Origin: Chryseobacterium sp. UBA6632
Lineage (GTDB): Bacteria; Bacteroidota; Bacteroidia; Flavobacteriales; Weeksellaceae
DNA: 17,721 bases
Assembly (NCBI GenBank): GCA_002455915.1
Contig: DKLU01000120.1
Location: 1 to 17,721, forward strand
Reading direction: 5' to 3'
Made by a program: the position numbers and the translations under genes. Under the pieces are notes generated by a model. The model did not search any database, was not told where the DNA came from, and saw nothing but the letters and a program-made list of their open reading frames with translations. The first letter of the stretch is position 1. Each line of letters opens with the position of its first letter. Shown here one piece after another: positions 1 to 6,901 of the stretch.

Positions 1-4
1 TCAC

Positions 5-66
5 TTTGTCATGCTGAAAGCATCTAAACGCTAAAAAGTAAGTATAGATCCTTTCAGGATGACAAA
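5..66. repeat. Imperfect inverted repeat, REP-like (GTCAT...ATGAC family)
   Basis: The left arm (5-26, beginning TTTGTCATGCTGAAAG) pairs with the right arm (45-66, ending CTTTCAGGATGACAAA) over 22 positions with two mismatches, leaving an 18-nt loop. The outer TTGTCAT/ATGACAA ends match those of the element at 6812-6885, so the two look like divergent copies of one family. It lies just past the end of the leftward gene run, where a hairpin could end or stabilise that transcript. That role is inferred; the palindrome is seen directly. Confidence 0.7.
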
Positions 67-81
67 AAACTGTTAATTATT

Positions 82-150
82 TCTCGCAAATTTTGCAGAG
101 TACGCAGATTTTTTTAGTGTTCACCTGAGAAAATCTGCGTAATCCGTGGA
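82..150. repeat. Palindromic repeat, CGCAGATT family
   Basis: TACGCAGATTTT (101-112) is perfectly repeated in inverted form as AAAATCTGCGTA (130-141), with a 17-nt loop. The flanks (TTCTCGCAAATTTTGCAGA on the left, AATCCGTGGA on the right) resemble the element at 4946-5037, which shares the TCTCGCA start and the GCAGATT/AATCTGCG arms. It begins only a few bases past the stop codon of the CE12 gene, so it falls in that gene's 3' untranslated region and could act as a terminator or mRNA stabiliser (inference). Confidence 0.65.
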
Positions 151-153
151 AGG

Positions 154-891
154 TTATTTAATATATTTCTCCAAACCAGTTTTCAGGCTTTTCAAATCTT
201 TAACAGCCAATTTTGCAACGGATTCAGCGCCTAATCTCGATAGATGCGTGTCGTCTGCTTTATCTTTCGTATAATAAAGATTTTCCCCAGCTTTGAAATG
301 TAAATGTAACAGTTTTGATTTTTCAGGACCAGCAGCAATTTCCATTTGTTCGGTTAATAATTGCATATCTACAAAAGGAACTTTCATATCATTTGCAACC
401 ATTCTTACCACCAAAGGATATTCCTTATGAGTGTCGATTAAAACACCATTTTCATTAAAATTTCTTCTGGTAATAGAGGTCATCAGAATAGGTGTTGCTC
501 CTTTAGCTCTTGTTTCATTCACATATCTTTCCAGATTCGCTCTGTATTGAGTATAAGGATTTGTAAATTTCGTAGAATCTTTTAATTTTTGGTCGTTATG
601 CCCAAACTGGATAATCACAAAATCTCCTTTTTTCAGTTGTTTTTCCACTTTATCCCATCTTCCTTCTGTTCTGAAACTTTTTGAGCTTCTGCCGTTCATT
701 GCATGATTCTGAATTTCAATTCCGTTGGTCATGAATTGTCCCAAAACCTGTCCCCAACCGTGTTCCGGGTTTTTATCCGGATTTTCCTTATTTGCCATCG
801 TGGAATCACCGATTAAGAAGAGGGTTGGTTTTTGTTGAGCAAATAAGAATGTTGCTAAACAAATGTATAATGCTAAAAGTATTTTTTTCAT
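154..891 (-). CDS. SGNH-hydrolase acetylesterase, CE12 type (rhamnogalacturonan/pectin acetylesterase)
   Basis: Predicted secreted esterase that removes O-acetyl groups from pectin, most likely from the rhamnogalacturonan or homogalacturonan backbone. An N-terminal signal peptide (about residues 1-18, cleavage LFA|QQ) precedes an SGNH fold. Block I is GDSTMA with nucleophile Ser30, block II includes Gly68 in the NHAMNGRSS stretch, block III is GHND (97-100) supplying the oxyanion Asn99, and block V is DDTH with Asp213 and His216. At 245 aa it has the usual length of the family. It is the last gene of the leftward pectin locus, 255 bp downstream of a CE8 gene, a gap large enough for its own promoter. 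The start is supported by the signal peptide beginning MKK. The SGNH family is secure; the exact acetylated substrate is inferred from family and context. Confidence 0.9.
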   Translation of the reverse strand: MKKILLALYICLATFLFAQQKPTLFLIGDSTMANKENPDKNPEHGWGQVLGQFMTNGIEIQNHAMNGRSSKSFRTEGRWDKVEKQLKKGDFVIIQFGHNDQKLKDSTKFTNPYTQYRANLERYVNETRAKGATPILMTSITRRNFNENGVLIDTHKEYPLVVRMVANDMKVPFVDMQLLTEQMEIAAGPEKSKLLHLHFKAGENLYYTKDKADDTHLSRLGAESVAKLAVKDLKSLKTGLEKYIK

Positions 892-913
892 TTTAAATAA
901 ATTTTTAATTAAT

Positions 914-1090
914 ATTCTTTTGTCTTAAAACAAAAGAATCAAAAGTTCAAGACTTGGAAATTTCCGCTAAAAATTATTTCTGTTCTCTAAAAATTCTAAA
1001 ACTCTCGCGAATACAGGATTTGTCCTTTGATTTAACATTTGTGTCACGCTCAAACAGTAGAATTTTCTTAACGTTCACAGAACTAATTTT
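914..1090. repeat. Hairpin plus probable flavobacterial intergenic repeat
   Basis: ATTCTTTTG (914-922) is perfectly inverted as CAAAAGAAT (931-939) with an 8-nt loop. The following stretch, with phrases such as AAAAGTTCAAGACTTGGAAA and CTCTAAAAATTCTAAAACTC, reads like a dispersed element I associate with Chryseobacterium-type genomes; this is recognition from memory and was not searched. It fills most of the 255-bp gap between the CE8 gene and the CE12 gene. On the minus strand the hairpin ends about 22 bases before the CE12 start, so it would fold in the leader of that gene and might attenuate or insulate it. The right boundary is approximate. Confidence 0.5.
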
Positions 1091-1146
1091 CTTGACGTTT
1101 CATTTTCCTATGTCGATTTAGATAATCACTCATTATCGATTACTCA

Positions 1147-2118
1147 TTACTCATGTTGAGGGTTCCAATCATTAAAAATCTTTTCTAATGTGTAATTTTT
1201 CAAATCTTTTTTTGTCAGTTGATTAGACCAACTCACACGTTTTAAGATATTTCCGCCATCGCCTTTGCTTCCGAATTCTGCGTAATAAGCAGTTTTTTCT
1301 TTGTCAGGAAACATTTTGTCACCTTTCCAAGGATTCCAGCCTTCGGGAAGAATATGTTTTCCCATTTCGGTGTTGATGAAAACTGTCTTAGCATACGGTC
1401 GCCACGGTCTTCCTAAATAGACTTTGGTAATGCCTTCTTTGGCAATTAATTTACAGTCGAAAAAGACAAAACCGTATTGTTTGTCAGCATCTGTTGCCGC
1501 GGCGGTGATGTAAGAATCTGCTAAACTTTTAATCGTGCAATTCTTAAAAACAACGGTTGCTTGTCCGAAAATGAAATCGGTGGTTCCTTCGATATAACAG
1601 TTTTCAAAATATTGTCTGCTGTGATTCGTGGCTGAATAAATCGTGTCCTGACAACCCAAAATATTTGAATTTTTAATCACAAAACGGTCACCTTCGACAT
1701 GAAGAGAAACCGCCTGCCCTTCGTTGCAAGAAGAATTTTTAATCGTTAAATTATTAACTTTAATATCATCGCCCATCACCAATAAAGTGTAGGAATTGAA
1801 AGTTGTCATTTTTTCATTAAAAGCATCCAATTTTCCTGAAAAATCATTGTTGGTAATGATAGTATTGTCTTTATTTTCGCCTTCTAAAGTGATTTTATGT
1901 TTTGAAGAGCCAATAACAACTTTTTCATTATACGTTCCGGATTTAATGAAAACCAATGCTTCCGTAGGACCCAAATCTCTTATTGAATTAATCGCCTTCT
2001 GAATCGATGTAAAATCTCCGCTTCCATCTTTGGCAACGGTAATTTTTATGTACGGATCATTTCCTGCAAAGAGAAATTGAGCCATTGAAATGAGAACAAT
2101 TAAAAATAATTTTTTCAT
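1147..2118 (-). CDS. Pectin methylesterase, CE8 (second copy in locus)
   Basis: Secreted pectinesterase that hydrolyses the methyl esters of homogalacturonan to release methanol and expose carboxylates for PL1 and GH28. A signal peptide (about 1-18, FLFA|GN) leads into a single right-handed beta-helix. Family residues are all present: Gln135 in GQAV, the acid/base Asp158 in GCQDT, the nucleophile Asp181 in TTDFIFG, and Arg237/Trp239 in YLGRPWRP. At 323 aa it is a single-domain enzyme of normal size. It lies 44 bp after the alpha/beta hydrolase gene, so co-transcription is likely. It is clearly paralogous to the CE8 enzyme at 9669-10691 but lacks that enzyme's insertion between the acid/base Asp and the nucleophile. 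Activity is confident; a difference in ester pattern between the two is inference. Confidence 0.95.
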   Translation of the reverse strand: MKKLFLIVLISMAQFLFAGNDPYIKITVAKDGSGDFTSIQKAINSIRDLGPTEALVFIKSGTYNEKVVIGSSKHKITLEGENKDNTIITNNDFSGKLDAFNEKMTTFNSYTLLVMGDDIKVNNLTIKNSSCNEGQAVSLHVEGDRFVIKNSNILGCQDTIYSATNHSRQYFENCYIEGTTDFIFGQATVVFKNCTIKSLADSYITAAATDADKQYGFVFFDCKLIAKEGITKVYLGRPWRPYAKTVFINTEMGKHILPEGWNPWKGDKMFPDKEKTAYYAEFGSKGDGGNILKRVSWSNQLTKKDLKNYTLEKIFNDWNPQHE

Positions 2119-2162
2119 AAAACTTTTTTTAAATTAGCCTTAACCTTAATCTCAACCTAAAT

Positions 2163-3071
2163 TTATTTTAAAACTTTATCTAAAAAACTAATGGTCAAAT
2201 TTAAAGTTTCTGTAAACCAGGGTTCTGCCGACCAAAATGAATGCGGAGAATCTTTAATTTCATGAAACTCAGTCGGAATATTATAGTTCTTCAATTTTTT
2301 CATCATATCATCTCGTCCCGCATGAAAACGAGGTTGCGAGCTGTTGATGAAAAGGGTAGGAGGGGTATTTTTATCCACATATTCCAAAGGAGAAGCTTCA
2401 GTCCAGTTTTTTAGATTATTCTCTCTATCGCCTCCAAGCCAATACGCAGCGTAGGTGCTTTCCTCGGCTTCAGGATGAATAAATGAAACGATTCCGTCTA
2501 CATTTACAATGGCCTGAATTTTATTCTTTTTCTTCACGCCTACTAAAGTTGCCATTTGCGCTCCCGCAGATTCGCCCAAAACGGCCATTTTCTTTTTATT
2601 TAAAGAATAGTTTTGATGATTTTTCTTCAGCCATTGAATGCCGGTTTCAATATCTTCAACTCCGGCGGGATATTTTGCAACATCAGCCAATCGATAACCA
2701 ATTGCGATAACAACATAACCTTTTGAAGCCAGTTCCATCGCCATGAATTTTTCATTTTCTTTGCTTCCGGAAATCCATCCACCACCGTGAACCATCGAAA
2801 TTCCCGGATATTTTTTGGATTGGTCTGAAGGATAATAAATATCAGCTTTTAAAGAAAGTCCATTGACATTTTTGTATTCCACATCTTGATCGATTTTGAT
2901 ATTTTGTGGAACAGGTCGTTCAATGGAAGTGAGAAAAGGATATTTTTTCTTGAATTTTTCAAACGTACTTTCGGTGGTGTAAGGAGTAGCATTCGGTCGA
3001 TTTACCTGTCCGAATGCCATTGTCCCCACAAAAAAAATAGAAATATAAGTATGTTTTCTGTTAAAAATCAT
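2163..3071 (-). CDS. Secreted alpha/beta-hydrolase esterase (HGGGW/GESAG, COG0657-like)
   Basis: Serine hydrolase of the hormone-sensitive-lipase/BD-FAE-like group, probably a carbohydrate esterase. Visible elements are an N-terminal signal peptide (about 1-21, ending MAFGQ), the oxyanion motif HGGGW (95-99), the nucleophile elbow GESAG with Ser168, and a C-terminal His277 in SPHSFW; the acid is probably one of the Asp residues near 254-255. The 302-aa length is normal. It lies 147 bp after the GH28 gene and 44 bp before a CE8 gene, inside the pectin run. Context suggests removal of acetyl or feruloyl groups from pectin, but the fold is broad and a bare sequence does not fix the acyl group. 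Esterase fold: confident. Substrate: unknown. Confidence 0.85.
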   Translation of the reverse strand: MIFNRKHTYISIFFVGTMAFGQVNRPNATPYTTESTFEKFKKKYPFLTSIERPVPQNIKIDQDVEYKNVNGLSLKADIYYPSDQSKKYPGISMVHGGGWISGSKENEKFMAMELASKGYVVIAIGYRLADVAKYPAGVEDIETGIQWLKKNHQNYSLNKKKMAVLGESAGAQMATLVGVKKKNKIQAIVNVDGIVSFIHPEAEESTYAAYWLGGDRENNLKNWTEASPLEYVDKNTPPTLFINSSQPRFHAGRDDMMKKLKNYNIPTEFHEIKDSPHSFWSAEPWFTETLNLTISFLDKVLK

Positions 3072-3093
3072 GTTGTCAAATTTTTAAATTTTG

Positions 3094-3203
3094 AACCATT
3101 AAGAATATTGAAGGAGTTAAGTTTTATTAAGAAAATCATTCTGATTTTATCTTAAAGTAGGATTACTTAATTGTTCTTAACAACTTAATTTACCTTAATG
3201 GTT
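3094..3203. repeat. Palindromic intergenic repeat, AACCATTAAG...CTTAATGGTT family
   Basis: AACCATTAAG (3094-3103) and CTTAATGGTT (3194-3203) are perfect 10-bp inverted ends of an element about 110 bp long. Internal GTTAAG and CTTAAC words (near 3116 and 3174) add further pairing. The CATTAAG/CTTAATG ends resemble a dispersed element I associate with Chryseobacterium-type genomes (recognition from memory, not searched). It fills the gap between GH28 and the alpha/beta hydrolase. As RNA it could fold into a long imperfect hairpin that tunes expression of downstream genes (inference). Confidence 0.6.
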
Positions 3204-3218
3204 TAAATAATTGATACA

Positions 3219-4886
3219 CTATTTAACTGCGTTTTTCGTTACATCCGTTCCGATAGAAAGTAAATTATTATCAGACGTTACTTCTTTCGGTAACAAAACG
3301 GTTCCTGTTTTGCTGCCTAAAACCTTTACGTACGGCTTGTTTGCTGATTCAAATTTTACAGTGGAAAGGTTGATATTTTTACTGTTGTAAATGGTTGCTC
3401 CCGTTCCCTGAGAATATTTCAGTTTTACATTTTTTAATTGAATGCCATCTGCATCTACGATTGTTAAAGCTTTTCTCGTTTCAAACTGAGAATCTTCAAT
3501 CACAATATTTTTAAGATTCATTTCTGCTAAACCGAATAAGGTAATCGCTTCATCAGAATTCACCGCATTGATGTTTTTAAAGAAAATATTTCTGAAAATC
3601 GGAGTTTCTTCAGTTACAGGATATACCTTTTCAGGAGTTTTGTTGCCTTCCTGTTTCTGTCCGTCTTCCAACACCGGAGAAGCACCTTCATAGAACATAT
3701 TGAAACCAATCGTCTGTGTAGGAATATTAATCATATCAATATTCTTGATGTAAATATTTTCAACAATTCCTCCTCTTCCACGTGTCGTTTTGAAACGAAG
3801 ACCAATATCCGTTCCGATGAAAGTACAATCAGAAACATGGATATTTCTTGCGCCACCGGACATTTCACTTCCAATTACAAAACCTCCATGACCGTGGTAC
3901 ACGACGTTATTTTTAATAATTACATTTTCAGTTGGCATTCCTCTTTTTCTTCCATCCTGATCTTTTCCGGATTTAATACAAATCGCATCGTCACCAACAT
4001 CAAATGTATTATCGTAAATCAAAACATTTTTACAGGATTCCAAATCTACACCGTCACCGTTTTGAGAAAACCACGGATTTCTAACCGTAAGATTTCTTAA
4101 AATCACGTTGGAACACATCAAAGGGTGAAGATTCCAAGCCGGGGAATTTTGGAAAGTCGGACCGTCTAACAATACTTTCTCACAACCCACCAAACTTACC
4201 ATTACCGGACGAAGGAAATCCTTAACAGTCGTTAATTCATCCTTAGAAATTTTATCAGGAACATTAAAATTCGAACTGCTTTCAAATCCTTTTTTATAGC
4301 TTTCTGAAGGGAACCATGTTTTACCGTCTGTAGATAATAATCCGCCGGATTTTACGATGTTTTTCCATTCAGACTCTGAAACTTTGCTTTTTTTGATGGC
4401 TCTCCACGCATCACCGCTACCGTCTATTACGCCTTTTCCTGTTATGGCAATATTGGTTGCATTTTTAGCTGAAATAGGAGATTGACAACGGATGGTATTT
4501 AATCCTTCAAAACTTACATCCACCAAAGGATAATCATTTTTATCTTTACTGAAAACGATAAATGCTCCTTCTTCTACATGAAGATTGATGTTACTTTTTA
4601 ATTCAATAGGACCTGTTAACCACATTCCACGAGGAACAACCAGTTTTCCGCCACCTTTTTTACTTAAATCTTCAATAGCTTTTTTAAAAGCTTCTGTATT
4701 TTTTATATTTCCGCCTGCAACACCGCCGTATTGTTTGATGGAAACGGTATTGGCTGCAAATGAAGTTTCTGCAACCTGAGGCATTTTAAACTCAATGTTT
4801 TTATAAATATCAAGGTTCTGAGCATAGATTTGCCCTGAAAACATCATTGCTGCTACTAAACCGATTACTTTAAGAGACTTCTTCAT
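3219..4886 (-). CDS. Polygalacturonase, GH28
   Basis: Secreted inverting glycosidase that hydrolyses alpha-1,4-galacturonosyl links in demethylated pectin. A signal peptide (about 1-22, IYA|QN) precedes a beta-helix. The GH28 signatures are intact: NGDG (276-279) with Asp278, GDD (298-300) with Asp299 and Asp300, GHG (332-334) with His333, and the substrate-binding RFK (364-366), a conservative version of the usual RIK. At 555 aa it is longer than fungal endo-enzymes (about 350-400 aa); much of the excess is a charged, Lys/Ser-rich insertion around residues 160-225, between the VIDGSG strand and the FLRP strand. Such insertions can close one end of the cleft, so an exo-acting enzyme is plausible but unproven. 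It follows GH43 after 160 bp. Confidence 0.94.
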   Translation of the reverse strand: MKKSLKVIGLVAAMMFSGQIYAQNLDIYKNIEFKMPQVAETSFAANTVSIKQYGGVAGGNIKNTEAFKKAIEDLSKKGGGKLVVPRGMWLTGPIELKSNINLHVEEGAFIVFSKDKNDYPLVDVSFEGLNTIRCQSPISAKNATNIAITGKGVIDGSGDAWRAIKKSKVSESEWKNIVKSGGLLSTDGKTWFPSESYKKGFESSSNFNVPDKISKDELTTVKDFLRPVMVSLVGCEKVLLDGPTFQNSPAWNLHPLMCSNVILRNLTVRNPWFSQNGDGVDLESCKNVLIYDNTFDVGDDAICIKSGKDQDGRKRGMPTENVIIKNNVVYHGHGGFVIGSEMSGGARNIHVSDCTFIGTDIGLRFKTTRGRGGIVENIYIKNIDMINIPTQTIGFNMFYEGASPVLEDGQKQEGNKTPEKVYPVTEETPIFRNIFFKNINAVNSDEAITLFGLAEMNLKNIVIEDSQFETRKALTIVDADGIQLKNVKLKYSQGTGATIYNSKNINLSTVKFESANKPYVKVLGSKTGTVLLPKEVTSDNNLLSIGTDVTKNAVK

Positions 4887-4945
4887 TTTATTTTTGAGTT
4901 TTAATTTTTTTTGATTTTATTTCAAAATCGAATGTTTATTTTTTT

Positions 4946-5037
4946 CTCTCGCAGATTGGGCGAATTATGCAGATTTTTAATTTAGATGAAAAAAGTTATC
5001 TGTAATCATCTGCGTTATCTTGCTCAATCTGCGAGAG
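4946..5037. repeat. Palindromic intergenic repeat, CTCGCAGATT family
   Basis: CTCTCGCAGATTG (4946-4958) and CAATCTGCGAGAG (5025-5037) form a perfect 13-bp inverted pair. Inside it, ATGCAGAT (4967-4974) faces ATCTGCGT, giving a second partly paired segment, so the whole 92-bp unit can fold into a long hairpin. It shares the CTCGCA start and GCAGATT words with the element at 82-150. It lies directly after the GH43 stop and before GH28, and could slow decay of the upstream message or partly terminate transcription (inference). Confidence 0.7.
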
Positions 5038-5046
5038 CTTTAAATC

Positions 5047-6690
5047 TTAATTTTTAGTAATTCTAAACCAATCAAAATCGGCATATCCGCCGCGAGGTGC
5101 TTTTGCAGTACTTACACTGTATAAACCGACTTTAGCACCGATCCATTTTCCTGGTTTTGCTTGGAAAACATCACCCATTTTTGTGAAATTTTTTCCGTTT
5201 TCGCTGTAGCTGAACTGGCATAAACCGTTGGGTTCATTTACATTCACTTTTAAATAAGCTTCGTTTCCTTTTAATTTAGTTTCAAATAAAACCTTTTCTT
5301 CGCCGCCTTTATCTGCTTTTTCGGCTCTTCTTAATTGAAGATAAAAGCCGTCGGGTTTATTGGTGATCACGATTGATTCATGATCTAATCCCATCACCAG
5401 AAGTCCTGCGGTTTTTCCTTCTTTGGCATCTTCGGGTGTTAACTTAACTTTTGTTGAAGCTGCAAAATTTGGTGCCGGAAATTTTTGGGTTAATAAATTC
5501 GGTACGTTCCACAGATTTTTTTCACCTTCTGGAACTTTTATTGAAAATAATCTTAAAAATTTCTGTCCTGGAAGTTTAGATGACCAAACGATATTTTCAT
5601 TCGCACTCCATTGCCATTGTAACCCTAATTTTTCACCATCGAATTCATCTGTTTCAGGAGGAGTGACGATAGGATAAGCTTTTCCTACGTTTGGTTTTTT
5701 GTATGTTAAAACCGGCTCGCCGATTCCGTTTTTATTATTGTCGATTCCGATAACAGGCCAGTCATTTTCCCATTTCATTGGCTGTAAATGAACAATTCTT
5801 CCTCCGGCATCTACGTCCTGAAAATGATAGAACCAGTCTTCTCCGGAAGGCGTGTCTACCCAAGCGCCCTGATGAGGCCCGTTGATTTTTGTTGAGGCTT
5901 GTTCCAACACAACTTTCTCTTCGTAAGGACCGTAGATATTTTTTGATCTTAACACCAATTGCCAGCCTGTCGCAACGCCACCCGCCGGAGCAAAAATGTA
6001 GTAATAACCGTTTCTTTTATACATTTTCGGACCTTCGACCGTTGGATGCGCATCGTGACCGTCGAAAACATGAATACCTTTATCGAAAACTTTTGTTCCT
6101 TCAGGATTCATTTTATTAAGAGATAAAATACTTTTTACTCCGGCGCGGCTTCCCGCCCATCCATGAACTAAATAAGCATTTCCGTCTTCATCCCAAAAAG
6201 GACAGGAATCGATCAAGCCTTTTCCTTCCATCACCAAAACAGGTTCTTCCCATTTTCCGAGCGGATCTTTGGTTTTAACCATATAAATTCCATAATCGGG
6301 ATCGCCCCAATAAATGTAAAATTCTCCTTTATGAAACCGGATGGAAGGTGCCCAAACCGCATCACCACGTCTTGGTATGGAGAAATGTTCTTTAGGTAAA
6401 ATATCCTGAATGGCATAATTCACCAATTTCCAGTTCACCATATCTTTTGAGTGAAGAATCGGTAATCCCGGAGCTTCATTGAAACTTGAAGCGGTCATAT
6501 AATAATCTTCACCCACACGAATGGCATCCGGATCAGAATAATCTGCGTAAAGGATCGGGTTTTTATAAGTTTTTCCCTGATCGGCAGTCCAAACTTCGGA
6601 AACGTAGTTTTTTTCCTGAGCATTCAAATAATTTGATGCAATTGAAAAAACTGTGATCGAGAGTATATTTAAAATGTTTTTCGTCTTCAT
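5047..6690 (-). CDS. Glycoside hydrolase family 43 with C-terminal beta-sandwich
   Basis: Secreted five-bladed propeller glycosidase, probably trimming arabinose or xylose side chains of pectin. After a signal peptide (about 1-24, LNA|QE), the GH43 catalytic triad is visible: the base Asp53 in SDPDAI, the pKa modulator Asp161 in LIDSCPFWD, and the acid Glu219 in TVEGPKMY. WAPS (113-116) is the usual substrate-pocket strand. From about residue 345 to the end lies a beta-sandwich of the GH43_C2 type that completes the active site in many family members. The phrase LPILHSKDMVNW is typical of the two-domain alpha-arabinofuranosidase/beta-xylosidase branches; I cannot fix the subfamily. At 547 aa it is of normal size. 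It follows GH105 after a 211-bp gap. Family: secure. Sugar: inferred. Confidence 0.92.
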   Translation of the reverse strand: MKTKNILNILSITVFSIASNYLNAQEKNYVSEVWTADQGKTYKNPILYADYSDPDAIRVGEDYYMTASSFNEAPGLPILHSKDMVNWKLVNYAIQDILPKEHFSIPRRGDAVWAPSIRFHKGEFYIYWGDPDYGIYMVKTKDPLGKWEEPVLVMEGKGLIDSCPFWDEDGNAYLVHGWAGSRAGVKSILSLNKMNPEGTKVFDKGIHVFDGHDAHPTVEGPKMYKRNGYYYIFAPAGGVATGWQLVLRSKNIYGPYEEKVVLEQASTKINGPHQGAWVDTPSGEDWFYHFQDVDAGGRIVHLQPMKWENDWPVIGIDNNKNGIGEPVLTYKKPNVGKAYPIVTPPETDEFDGEKLGLQWQWSANENIVWSSKLPGQKFLRLFSIKVPEGEKNLWNVPNLLTQKFPAPNFAASTKVKLTPEDAKEGKTAGLLVMGLDHESIVITNKPDGFYLQLRRAEKADKGGEEKVLFETKLKGNEAYLKVNVNEPNGLCQFSYSENGKNFTKMGDVFQAKPGKWIGAKVGLYSVSTAKAPRGGYADFDWFRITKN

Positions 6691-6811
6691 AAATCAGATT
6701 TTTGGTCTGGTTTGTTTTTTTAAAGCAAAGCGCGTAAAGTTTTTTTGTAAAGAATGCTGTTGATTTTTTAGCTAGCAACAAAGGGCGTTTCACTCAGAAA
6801 AGGCTTTGTGT

Positions 6812-6885
6812 TTGTCATTCTGACGAAGGAAGAATCTTATGTTTTAGAGATTCTTCACTGCATTGCATTTCGTTCAGAATGACAA
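6812..6885. repeat. REP-like nested palindrome (TTGTCATTCTGA family)
   Basis: TTGTCATTCTGA (6812-6823) is perfectly inverted as TCAGAATGACAA (6874-6885). Nested inside, GAAGAATCT (6829-6837) pairs perfectly with AGATTCTTC (6848-6856) across a 10-nt loop, so the unit can fold as an inner hairpin within a longer stem. Its ends match the element at 5-66. It sits in the 211-bp GH105/GH43 gap; the other part of that gap (about 6718-6810) is AT-rich with AAAG/CTTTG words and no gene. A role as a terminator, attenuator or mRNA stabiliser is inferred. Confidence 0.72.
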
Positions 6886-6901
6886 TCGCTTTATCTAAAT
6901 T

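Noticed and set aside
1131..1145. TTATCGATTAC word near the CE8 stop resembling the operator
   Set aside because: Only the ATCGAT core and one half-site agree, and it is more than 240 bp from the next start; too weak to call an operator.
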